DNA from: Phycisphaerales bacterium UBA1845
Lineage (GTDB): Bacteria; Planctomycetota; Phycisphaerae; UBA1845
NCBI GenBank assembly: GCA_002338715.1
Contig: DDIR01000046.1
Span: forward strand, 11,255 to 40,623
Reading direction: 5' to 3'
DNA length: 29,369 nt
Made by a program: the position numbers and the translations under genes. Below the pieces are notes generated by a model. It was not told where the DNA came from. It saw only the letters and a program-made list of their open reading frames with translations, and did no database searches. Below are positions 19,770-26,886 of this stretch, one piece after another (position 1 is the first letter of the stretch; every line of letters begins with the position of its first letter).

Positions 19770-19805
19770 CAGCACGCGTTGACATCAGGTCAGCCGACCG
19801 TGCTG
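19770..19805. other. Hairpin in the gap before the MoxR gene
   Basis: CAGCACG (19770-19776) and CGTGCTG (19799-19805) form a perfect 7-bp stem around 22 bases, in the 72-base gap between the squalene-cyclase-fold gene and the MoxR gene. On the minus strand it lies just upstream of the MoxR ribosome site. It could separate expression of the two upstream genes from the MoxR block, by ending or processing the message. No T-run follows. Confidence 0.4.
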
Positions 19806-19820
19806 CACTCAAACTTTCAA

Positions 19821-20885
19821 CTAACGTTGCATGATCGGTATTCGATTGTAGGGCAGTTGCAAAATGATCAGCGCCAGCGCCGTACCATAAGGCTTACCGA
19901 CACCGTCGCCCATCCACGAGCCATCTTCGTTCTGTTTTGAAAGCAGGATGTCGCGGATCTTCGGAAAATACTCATCCCACGCCTCCGCATCACCAGCCAA
20001 GTACAGCGCCTGGGCGTAATACAGATGGGCGTAGAAATAATGCCCGATGTTCTTTTCACCCGGACCGATCGTGCTGCGACAGTAGCGCAGCGCTTTCTTG
20101 GCCATCGGGTTGTCGTAGTCGCCGGCGTTAAACCAGCAGCAGATCGCCGCAGCCGTGATGGGCGGTCGCGACGGTCCCGGGTTGCGGGCTCGATATGCAA
20201 TCCCGCCGTCGCTGCGAAACGAAATTTTCAAATAGTCGAGGGCCTTGTCGATGACACTCTTTGGCACGCTGATGCCGCCGTTGCGACACGCCCGCAAACC
20301 CTGCAACTGTGTGATCGTCACCGAGCCTTCGTCGGTACCGCCGTCGGGCTGGTAAATCCACCCGCCAAGATCGCTTTGCGCCTGTGCCGTCAGCGCGACA
20401 GCCCGTTTGAGTGTGTTGTGGATGCGCTGCTGTCGGTCCACGTCTTCGGTCATGCCATACACTTCACCGAGAAACAGCATGCTGAATCCGTGACCATACA
20501 TCGGGCGATTGCCATCTTCAGCCCGCAGCGCGATCAACCCGGTGTCGGTTGCGCACGACAACAAAAAGTCCGTCACGCGATCGACGTTGGCGGCATACTT
20601 GCCTTGCGTGGGTGTGCTTCCATTCATCAACAGCGCCAAACCGCCCAGCGCCGACATCGCCACCGGATAGGTTCCATACCCGGTGCGGTTACGCCAGGCG
20701 CCTTCGCGCCCCTGCGTGCTGACGAGGAATTCCAGCCCCTTCTCAATCGCAGCTTCTGTTTCCGCATTGATGTGCTTGGGACGCGGCGCGGGTGGTGGTT
20801 TTGCAGGCTCGCCCGGGTCTGCGCCGGCGCTGGTGTTCAGGACGACCAGCAGCACCAATCCAAATCGACTCATTCGATCATTCAC
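19821..20885 (-). CDS. Exported prenyltransferase/squalene-oxidase repeat protein
   Basis: The product is an alpha/alpha-toroid protein of 354 residues with an N-terminal signal peptide (hydrophobic run FGLVLLVVLNTSAG, cleavage near AGA-DP). Repeats of the squalene-cyclase type are visible by their QxxDGxW-like motifs: STQGREGAW (about 53), QSDLGGWIYQPDGG, FRSDGGIAY and SKQNEDGSWMGDG near the end. The DxDD catalytic motif of true class II cyclases is absent, so it is not expected to make terpenes; such secreted toroids in planctomycetes have no established function. A GTG at 20885 overlaps the preceding stop by four bases and has GGGAG seven bases upstream, which decides this start over the ATG at 20873. 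Confidence 0.9.
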   Translation of the reverse strand: MNDRMSRFGLVLLVVLNTSAGADPGEPAKPPPAPRPKHINAETEAAIEKGLEFLVSTQGREGAWRNRTGYGTYPVAMSALGGLALLMNGSTPTQGKYAANVDRVTDFLLSCATDTGLIALRAEDGNRPMYGHGFSMLFLGEVYGMTEDVDRQQRIHNTLKRAVALTAQAQSDLGGWIYQPDGGTDEGSVTITQLQGLRACRNGGISVPKSVIDKALDYLKISFRSDGGIAYRARNPGPSRPPITAAAICCWFNAGDYDNPMAKKALRYCRSTIGPGEKNIGHYFYAHLYYAQALYLAGDAEAWDEYFPKIRDILLSKQNEDGSWMGDGVGKPYGTALALIILQLPYNRIPIMQR

Positions 20886-23800
20886 GGCCGCTCTCCCATG
20901 TCGGTTACCGCAGTGTCGGTCATCGCGCCGACTTCATCCGCGAGTGGTACGCTCAGCAATCCGTGATTCGCGCCAAGAATGAACTGCCCGGGCCACAACC
21001 CGAACTCACCGGTCAAGGCGTTGCTGACGGTGATATACAACTGCGTTCGAATCAACTCGCCGATGCGCTGACCGGTGCGCTTGTCGATCAATTCGATGGC
21101 CAATTCACCGCGATTTCGCAGCAGGGGGCTTTCGGAATCCACGTCCACGCGCCGCAGCACCGGCATGACATCTACCGCAAGCGTGAGCTGTTGCCAAAGC
21201 GCGTGGCGATTGAGTCCCACGACGCCAAGGTCTTCGCGCTTCCACACCACCTGACCGGTATCCGCATCGACACCGTAAAGGTCCGCATCGTCGCCGCGCG
21301 AGTTTTCGGTCACCGGCATCAGGATCAGTCGGTTGTCGAGCAGCACGCCCTCCGCGTATCCCTTGGTGTCTTTCGGGACGGTCATCTCCATCCGAACATC
21401 GCCAGCCAGCGCGTCGATGAGCAGAACCCTGCCCTTGAGGCAACTGATACCGACATACCCGTCGCCTGGTTTGAAAAGCCAGCGCAGCTTGTCGGTCACC
21501 TCGTATCGCCAGTTCACTTCGCCCGAGCGAGCGCTGTAGCACACGACGCTCCCCGAACCGTCCGGACCGATCAGATGCCCGCTTTCATAAATCACCGGGA
21601 TGATCGCGTCGGTGTTGGACTGGTTAAATTCCACGGTACTGAGCAGTCGCCCGGTCTTGAGATCGTAGGTCGTCGCTTTTTCCCGCTTGTTATCCAATGT
21701 GATGCACAAACCGTCCTGAACGAAAATGCTGTCGATCTTCTCGCGCGGCAGGACGCGCTCCCATTGAACATCATTCGCGTCGATTAGCGACGAACACGTC
21801 AACACGCCCCGACGAAACGCCGCGACCAGCAAGCCGTCATCGACGGCCATCAGTCGATCGCGAATCGCCAACCGATGCGTCGATCCGGAATCTTCGTACT
21901 CGACGCCCCAAAGTCGCCTGCCCGTCAGCACGCCGACGCCAAAAAGTCCATCGCGCCCGTTGATCACCGCGATCTGCTTTTCGCACGTCAGGCGGGGATG
22001 CTCGATCTCGTCCTTGGGTTCGTCCGGGTCCGGCGGTGACTGCACCGATCCCAGCAACCGCAGCGTTGCCGACCACGCATCCGAACCGTCAGTTCGATTG
22101 ATCGCTTCAAGTCGCGATCCCGATTGCATGAACATCAGAACGTCAGAAAAGATGCCAGCCGCCTTTGGTGGATAAGTGAACATCCCTTGACCGGTGCGGT
22201 CGCGATTGACGTTCACAGTCGGTGACTTCCAACAGAATGATTTTGGCGAACTTGCAAATGCGGTCTCGGTAATTCGGATTGGGTCCAACATTGCACGCAG
22301 GCGCCTCACTTCGTCCATCACCGAAACGGTCGCCGCGGTGCTGCTGGGCAACGACTGTCGGGCGAACTCGTTTTCGAGGCGCGACAACAACTGCGACGCC
22401 TCGAAGTGCAGGCGCTGGTCAGGACGAACGTACTGTTCAGCCAGGTCGCGTAGCGCCACCGCCGTCTGGGTGGCCATCCTGTCCGACTCGATCGCTTGCA
22501 GCGCATAGTGCTCGGCAAATTCAAACTGACCGCGGTCGCGCTCAACGTTCGCCAATGCGATCAACGCGGCTTGTCCTGCTCCGCCCACGTCGTTCATCTG
22601 GGCCAACTGCTCCAGGCGCAAACGGGCCGCCGTCTTTGTTGACGGATTGGATAGTTCCGCGATGGCCACTTCGGCGACTTGTTGGGTGACTTCAGCGATG
22701 GAGCGAAGCTGGGCTGTGGTCAGGTCACGTTCAAAGCGCGACAGTATGTCGCCGATGACAAGCCGCGCCTTGTTGCGTAGCCGCGATTCGATGGTGACGT
22801 ACCCGTCGCCCGACGGCGTCAATCCCAGATTCCAAAGCGATACGTAAGCCTCATCGGTTGCGCCCACATCGCGCAATCGAAACGCCAGCGCAATCGTTGC
22901 CCGCAAGCTCGATTGACCTCCGTCAGCCAGGCTGACGGCTTCACGCAGTTTCTCGATCGCCTCTTCTGTGCCGGTGTCGGGCAGGGTGGCGATGCCCAGA
23001 AGCGCCTCGAAGCGCAGTTGCGTAACATCGCTGAGACGGTTGGCGCTGCGCCGCGTTGGCGGTTTGACCTTCTCAAGAACTTCGTGCGCCCTGCGTGGAA
23101 AGCCCCGGCGCAATTCCATCCATGCCAGACGGATCGCGGCGTGTCGATCGGTTGGGTCGCGTTCATGAAACGCCAGCGCGCTCGGATACGATAAAGTCAG
23201 ATCGGGAAACTTGCGGACTTCGTTTGGATCAATGCTGATCGTCGAGTTGGCGATGCAAAGCAGGTTGCCCAACGGCGGCTGATCTCCCAGCGGATGCGTC
23301 TCGAGTTGCTCACCGGTCTGCGCATTGTAGGTGGCCAACCCGGCGACGGTCGGAACAAAGATACGGTCGCCACTGAGCGCTCCGCGACCCGTCGTACGCA
23401 GCGCGGCTTGTGAGGTGGACCACTCGACCCATCCGTCGTGGATGTTGACACAGTGGAGTTGTTCGCCTCCCAACCACACATGATCATCATCGACGCCCAG
23501 CAGATACTTCGCACCTCCCGGCTGATTCAACGTCCATACCACGCGTCCCGTCGCCCGGTCGAGCGCCATCAACAAATCCGAATCCGGTGCTGCAACCAGG
23601 AGCAAACCGCCAGCCAGCACGGGTGGTCCGCAGCGCCAGTTTCGGCTGAACAAGACGTTGTCGTAACCCGTCTGCTGTTCGTACTGCCCTGCCCAGCGCA
23701 GGGACAACGGATCAATGCTGACCGAGAGGACGACGCCGAAACCGGTTGAGATGAAAATGTGTGAACCGTCCGATGCCGGGTAAATCGCGAAATGTTGTCG

Positions 23801-25378
23801 GCGCTGCAACTGCGCGGGATCAACCGTACACAGCAGCAGGTTGCGCGACATGGTTCCATCGCTTGGTGAGAGCACGCCCAGATACAAATCAGTTTGACTG
23901 GCATAGACCACCCACAGCTCATCTTGGATCGCAATCGGCGCCGAAAGAAACTGCACATCGCCAAGCTGATCGTCAGAGTCGCCGCTGCGTCCACGTTGCC
24001 AAACGATCTGGCCATGCTCGGCGTTGTACGCGATAAGTCGCGTTCCGCGATACACGGAGAACGAATGGAATGAAAAGCCCGGGTTGCTTTTGGTTTGATT
24101 CGGTGATTTGCCAACACCATCGCGCTCGATCGCATACACCTTGCCAAAAGCCGCCGAAAGTGCGCCGCCAACGTGATCGGCGAAAATCTGATCGCTTAAC
24201 GTGTAACTGGTATCAACCAGTTGAAGCGAACCAAACCTCTGAAAGGCATTGTTGCTCCGAACGTTGCGGCGCTGTTCGCCGTCGATCGAAATCGGACGCT
24301 CTGATATCCACAGCGGATCGAGGCTTTCAAGGTCAAGCGCGACAACCTGCTGAAGGTTCTTGACGAAAAGTCGTCCCTGGCTGACGGCGTATTCGCCAAC
24401 CGGATCGGCTTGGAGTGCGTCGACACTGCTTTCCCAATACGCCTCCCACCAGGAGGGATGTTCATGGTCGGCTGGCAGAATGTATCGCCACGGAAGATTA
24501 CCCTCCAATTCGGGAGTGACTGCGGGCATTTGAAAGCGGCGCGACAAGTCGCCACCCCGTAGCGGCCAGGATTCGTGACCCGCGGCAGCCGACTCGACCG
24601 ACGACTCAGGCCAACCGGCTTCGACGAATTTCAAAATCGCCGCGTACTCCGCATCGTTTTTGGTTTCGGATTCTTCAGGAAGCGATTCAAGCGACCCGCG
24701 CGCTTTCGATTGATTGCGCAACATCGTCCAGGTGATCGCTCGCCTGACCGCAATTTGAACCTCGGGCACATCGGGCTGAACCGACAGCTCGGTCATGCGA
24801 TCAAGAACTTCGAGCGCCTCTGCCGGGCGGTTGCGATCCAGCAGCCATGCCGCGACAACGTTGGCCGCATCGTCACCGTAACTGCTCACCATGTATCGCG
24901 CCAGGATTGTGCGAAGGGCTGTCTCGTTGCAGTCCTTGACGCCTCGATCAAAGAGTGCTTTCGCTCGACCATCGTAAAGCAGGCGGTAGGCTTCAATGCC
25001 TTCTTCCGGCATGGCCGCCAACAACGCCGTCGCGCGATCCTGAGCCGACTCGTACATGGTCAGACCTGTTGCGATTCCAGCCCCATCATCATCCGGACTG
25101 AGCAGCGCGCCGCCGGGGTCGTCGAGGATGCGCTGCAGGGAATCGATTGCGAGCTTCCAATCCTTGCGCTCAATCGCACCGGTCGCTTTTCGCAGCAGGC
25201 TTTCGATGGGGGCATTGCGCTCCAGAATCGCCGCGCGTGGAGCAGTCCCGCGCCGCGCATCGCGCAATTGAGCAAAGGTTGTCTGCCCGCAGATGAGCAC
25301 AGGCAATACAAACGTCAAAGCGAGAATCTGCAGTGACCGCCGGCTGACAAGCGTCGATCGGTTGGCACACCTGAACAT
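20882..25378 (-). CDS. Giant PQQ-like beta-propeller/TPR exported protein
   Basis: The product is about 1,500 residues. A signal peptide runs to FAQ in VLPVLICGQTTFAQ. Then come a TPR-like helical region (repeat-type helices such as IERKDWKLAIDSLQRIL), a first PQQ-like propeller (blade motifs VVALDLESLDPLW, RLIAYNAEHGQIVWQRG, LMALDRATGRVVWTLN, CVNIHDGWVEWS, LATYNAQTGEQLE), a second helical stretch rich in short helices (RGFPRRAHEVLEKVK onward), and a second propeller (RLEAINRTDGSDAWSAT, TTYDLKTGRLLS, VVCYSARSGEVNWRYE, LYGVDADTGQVVWKRED). No enzymatic residues for PQQ dehydrogenases are seen; a binding or sensing scaffold is likely. The frame opens with GTG 25468; ATGs at 25435 and 25432 are possible, but none has a good ribosome site. 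I chose 25378 because it gives a normal signal-peptide length. Confidence 0.88.
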   Translation of the reverse strand: MFRCANRSTLVSRRSLQILALTFVLPVLICGQTTFAQLRDARRGTAPRAAILERNAPIESLLRKATGAIERKDWKLAIDSLQRILDDPGGALLSPDDDGAGIATGLTMYESAQDRATALLAAMPEEGIEAYRLLYDGRAKALFDRGVKDCNETALRTILARYMVSSYGDDAANVVAAWLLDRNRPAEALEVLDRMTELSVQPDVPEVQIAVRRAITWTMLRNQSKARGSLESLPEESETKNDAEYAAILKFVEAGWPESSVESAAAGHESWPLRGGDLSRRFQMPAVTPELEGNLPWRYILPADHEHPSWWEAYWESSVDALQADPVGEYAVSQGRLFVKNLQQVVALDLESLDPLWISERPISIDGEQRRNVRSNNAFQRFGSLQLVDTSYTLSDQIFADHVGGALSAAFGKVYAIERDGVGKSPNQTKSNPGFSFHSFSVYRGTRLIAYNAEHGQIVWQRGRSGDSDDQLGDVQFLSAPIAIQDELWVVYASQTDLYLGVLSPSDGTMSRNLLLCTVDPAQLQRRQHFAIYPASDGSHIFISTGFGVVLSVSIDPLSLRWAGQYEQQTGYDNVLFSRNWRCGPPVLAGGLLLVAAPDSDLLMALDRATGRVVWTLNQPGGAKYLLGVDDDHVWLGGEQLHCVNIHDGWVEWSTSQAALRTTGRGALSGDRIFVPTVAGLATYNAQTGEQLETHPLGDQPPLGNLLCIANSTISIDPNEVRKFPDLTLSYPSALAFHERDPTDRHAAIRLAWMELRRGFPRRAHEVLEKVKPPTRRSANRLSDVTQLRFEALLGIATLPDTGTEEAIEKLREAVSLADGGQSSLRATIALAFRLRDVGATDEAYVSLWNLGLTPSGDGYVTIESRLRNKARLVIGDILSRFERDLTTAQLRSIAEVTQQVAEVAIAELSNPSTKTAARLRLEQLAQMNDVGGAGQAALIALANVERDRGQFEFAEHYALQAIESDRMATQTAVALRDLAEQYVRPDQRLHFEASQLLSRLENEFARQSLPSSTAATVSVMDEVRRLRAMLDPIRITETAFASSPKSFCWKSPTVNVNRDRTGQGMFTYPPKAAGIFSDVLMFMQSGSRLEAINRTDGSDAWSATLRLLGSVQSPPDPDEPKDEIEHPRLTCEKQIAVINGRDGLFGVGVLTGRRLWGVEYEDSGSTHRLAIRDRLMAVDDGLLVAAFRRGVLTCSSLIDANDVQWERVLPREKIDSIFVQDGLCITLDNKREKATTYDLKTGRLLSTVEFNQSNTDAIIPVIYESGHLIGPDGSGSVVCYSARSGEVNWRYEVTDKLRWLFKPGDGYVGISCLKGRVLLIDALAGDVRMEMTVPKDTKGYAEGVLLDNRLILMPVTENSRGDDADLYGVDADTGQVVWKREDLGVVGLNRHALWQQLTLAVDVMPVLRRVDVDSESPLLRNRGELAIELIDKRTGQRIGELIRTQLYITVSNALTGEFGLWPGQFILGANHGLLSVPLADEVGAMTDTAVTDMGERP
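22920..22938. repeat. 19-base perfect palindrome inside a coding region
   Basis: CCGTCAGCC, a central A, and GGCTGACGG form a perfect 9-bp dyad within the giant PQQ/TPR gene, where they encode part of AVSLADGG. Each arm contains seven bases (GTCAGCC) of the octamer GTCAGCCG that recurs through the window. Confidence 0.8.
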
Positions 25379-25651
25379 GCCGGCATTGAGCGGGATGGGG
25401 ATGGGCGTCGATTGGATTGACCTAGGATTCATCATGACGCCCAAATTCCAAAACAATCGAACCCGCACCCCAAAGCGCGGGCCACTAGCAGCCCAAACTG
25501 ACTTGGTTGCAAAATGGAGCCGGAGGTTTCAGGAAAAGCCGTCAAAATCGGGACGATGCGAAAACCCCAACGCGACAACTACACGCCTTAGTGCCCCTTT
25601 TTATACGGGCTTGGATCTCAGATCGCCGCCCAGAACCCCCTCAGTGACAAG

Positions 25652-25657
25652 ATTATA
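25652..25657 (-). promoter_or_regulatory. Candidate -10 element (TATAAT) for the minus-strand operon
   Basis: Read on the minus strand the six bases are TATAAT, the exact sigma-70 type consensus. A TTGGCC lies upstream, but with only 13 bases between, so the -35 assignment is weak. Transcription from here would give a leader of roughly 200-270 bases before the PQQ/TPR gene. Confidence 0.35.
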
Positions 25658-25751
25658 CACACGTAGAATCGGCCAACGGCAGCCTCCCATGCCACCTTGC
25701 ATGCGTGTTACATGTCCCCAACGTCACCACCAAATGCACGTACACCGCCCG

Positions 25752-25790
25752 AGCATTTCGCCGATTACGGCAGAATGCTGATGTAACATC
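25752..25790. terminator. Hairpin and palindrome after apt, possible terminator
   Basis: AGCATT...AATGCT (25752-25757 and 25774-25779) closes a hairpin that continues through CCG-ATTA-CGG with one mismatch. Next to it is an 11-base palindrome, GATGTAACATC (25780-25790). Both are within 75 bases of the apt stop codon on its strand. There is no T-run, so this may be a processed or Rho-dependent 3' end instead of an intrinsic terminator. Confidence 0.4.
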
Positions 25791-25823
25791 ATGTTTTACA
25801 ATGTCTTATGGGGTTGATGCGGG

Positions 25824-26369
25824 CTATTCGTCGTATGAGAGCAGTGAATGCACCTTGTACTGCTTAATGCGGTCGCGTCCTTTGAGAAACGCCAGCTCGA
25901 TCACGAAGGTAACACCGGCGATTTCGCCCCCGAGCGCTTCGACCAGTCGGCAGCATGCCCCGATCGTTCCACCGGTGGCCAACAGGTCGTCGACCATCAG
26001 CACTTTTTCGCCCGGATTGATGGCGCATTTGTGGATGTGAAGCGAATCAACGCCGTACTCGAGTTCGTAATCTTCCGAGATCGTCTCGCAAGGCAGCTTG
26101 CCGGGTTTGCGGATGGGGACGAATCCAATCGAAAGCGATTGAGCCAATGCGGTTCCGAAGATGAACCCGCGCGACTCGGCTCCGACCACCTTGTCGATTC
26201 GCACTTTGCGAAACGGCTGAGCCAGGTATTCGACCGCCAGCGCCAGACCAGCCGGGTCGGCGAGCAGCGGGGTGATATCCTTAAAAACAATGCCTTTTTT
26301 GGGGAAATCGGGCACATCGCGAATCAAGCTGTGCAAGTTGGCGATACGGGTCGTCACGTGATCAGACAT
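25824..26369 (-). CDS. apt: Adenine phosphoribosyltransferase
   Basis: Apt salvages adenine by joining it to PRPP to give AMP and pyrophosphate, in the cytoplasm. The 181-residue product has the normal length and every landmark: FPKKGIVFKDITPLL at the N-terminus, VVGAESRGFIFG in the middle, VPIRKPGKLP, and the PRPP-binding VLMVDDLLATGGT near residue 125. The start is the ATG followed by SDHVTTRI; a GAAAG lies nine bases upstream. It is divergent from the membrane pyrophosphatase gene, which consumes the pyrophosphate that reactions such as this one release; this may be chance. It is separated from the minus-strand operon by 355 bases and may be transcribed on its own. Confidence 0.98.
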   Translation of the reverse strand: MSDHVTTRIANLHSLIRDVPDFPKKGIVFKDITPLLADPAGLALAVEYLAQPFRKVRIDKVVGAESRGFIFGTALAQSLSIGFVPIRKPGKLPCETISEDYELEYGVDSLHIHKCAINPGEKVLMVDDLLATGGTIGACCRLVEALGGEIAGVTFVIELAFLKGRDRIKQYKVHSLLSYDE

Positions 26370-26555
26370 GATTATGGGCTTTCGGTCGTGAGTCGGAAGA
26401 TCGAGGATTCGCCAGCCAATTCATTCAAGGCGACTGTCACGCCGTACAAGGCGAGGCGCGCCGAGACAGTACCGGGGCGTCACCAAGTCCGCAAGCGAAT
26501 ACCTTCGGACCCGTTATCCAGACTTCCCAGATACATGGCAGATGGGAGAATTAAA

Positions 26556-26678
26556 TCAATCGGTCAGCCCAGTTTCTCGCATGTCCAGGAATGCGACAGG
26601 TCAATGAATCAAGACGACCTGTCGACCGATTGAAGAGGTCGTTGGATCACGTGGTAAATCACGTTCCAACCGCGGTTG
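26556..26678. other. Nested inverted repeats, possible structured RNA or operator
   Basis: Perfect arms found by reading: TCAATCGGTC (26556-26565) pairs with GACCGATTGA (26624-26633), ten bases. Inside, TCGCAT (26577-26582) pairs with ATGCGA (26591-26596), and CGACAGGTC (26594-26602) pairs with GACCTGTCG (26616-26624). If the inner helices are trimmed where they share bases, the set makes a three-way junction. Directly after it a hairpin GTTGGA-TC-ACGTG / CACGT-TCCAAC (26641-26670) has an 11-bp stem with a two-base bulge, and the 12-base palindrome CAACCGCGGTTG (26667-26678) overlaps its end. The strand cannot be decided from symmetry alone. Confidence 0.55.
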
Positions 26679-26741
26679 AATTGCAGCAGATTCCAAGCGT
26701 TTTCGGGGGCAAAGTTGGCTGGACTTCAATCTCAAAGTCGC

Positions 26742-26747
26742 TATAGT
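26742..26747 (+). promoter_or_regulatory. Candidate -10 element (TATAGT) upstream of hppA
   Basis: TATAGT differs from the consensus at one base. The best matching -35 sequences (TTGGCT or CTGGAC) are imperfect or badly spaced, so the assignment is tentative. It would give a leader of about 130 bases, containing the hairpin at 26830-26855 some 19 bases before the ribosome site. Confidence 0.3.
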
Positions 26748-26886
26748 CCGCAGTCCGCCGAGGGTGCGTGGACGCGGATCATCTCGGTGTAACCCATTTT
26801 CCTTTCTAAGCTTAAGCACATGCGAGGGGGCCGTCCGCAAGGCGCGGATGACGGCTGACCAAGGCATGAACACTAGGAGACCAGAG

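Larger units (their letters stand above)
25379..25823. other. Intergenic region between apt and the PQQ/TPR gene
   Basis: About 355 bases separate the apt stop from the first possible start (25468) of the PQQ/TPR gene. It holds a candidate -10 element, an AT-rich TTTATA at 25600-25605, an 11-base palindrome GATCTCAGATC (25614-25624) that could be an operator, and two dyads just after apt. No RNA gene or additional coding region is visible. It is the only sizeable gap upstream of the twelve-gene block and so is the likeliest place for its main promoter. Confidence 0.6.
26370..26886. other. Divergent intergenic region rich in dyad symmetry
   Basis: This 517-base stretch has no convincing gene. 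It must carry the apt promoter (minus) and the hppA promoter (plus). Visible structure: ACTGTC/GACAGT at 26433-26470 enclosing the palindrome GGCGCGCC; GTCCG/CGGAC at 26487-26510; a nested set of perfect dyads at 26556-26678 (separate entry); and GCCGTC/GACGGC at 26830-26855 in the hppA leader. I compared it by eye with tmRNA, RNase P RNA, SRP RNA and tRNA landmarks and found none. Confidence 0.6.

Noticed and set aside
20792..21787. Plus-strand open frame of 331 codons
   Set aside because: It is antisense to the toroid and PQQ/TPR genes, which have clear domains and signal peptides; the product has no recognisable features.
25276..25378. Lipoprotein signal in the PQQ/TPR protein
   Set aside because: The Cys in VLIC-G has Ile at the -1 position, where the lipobox needs Gly, Ala or Ser.
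26370..26886. Known RNA genes (tRNA, tmRNA, RNase P, SRP RNA) in the divergent gap
   Set aside because: None of the conserved sequence landmarks of these RNAs was found on either strand, so only unassigned structure is reported.
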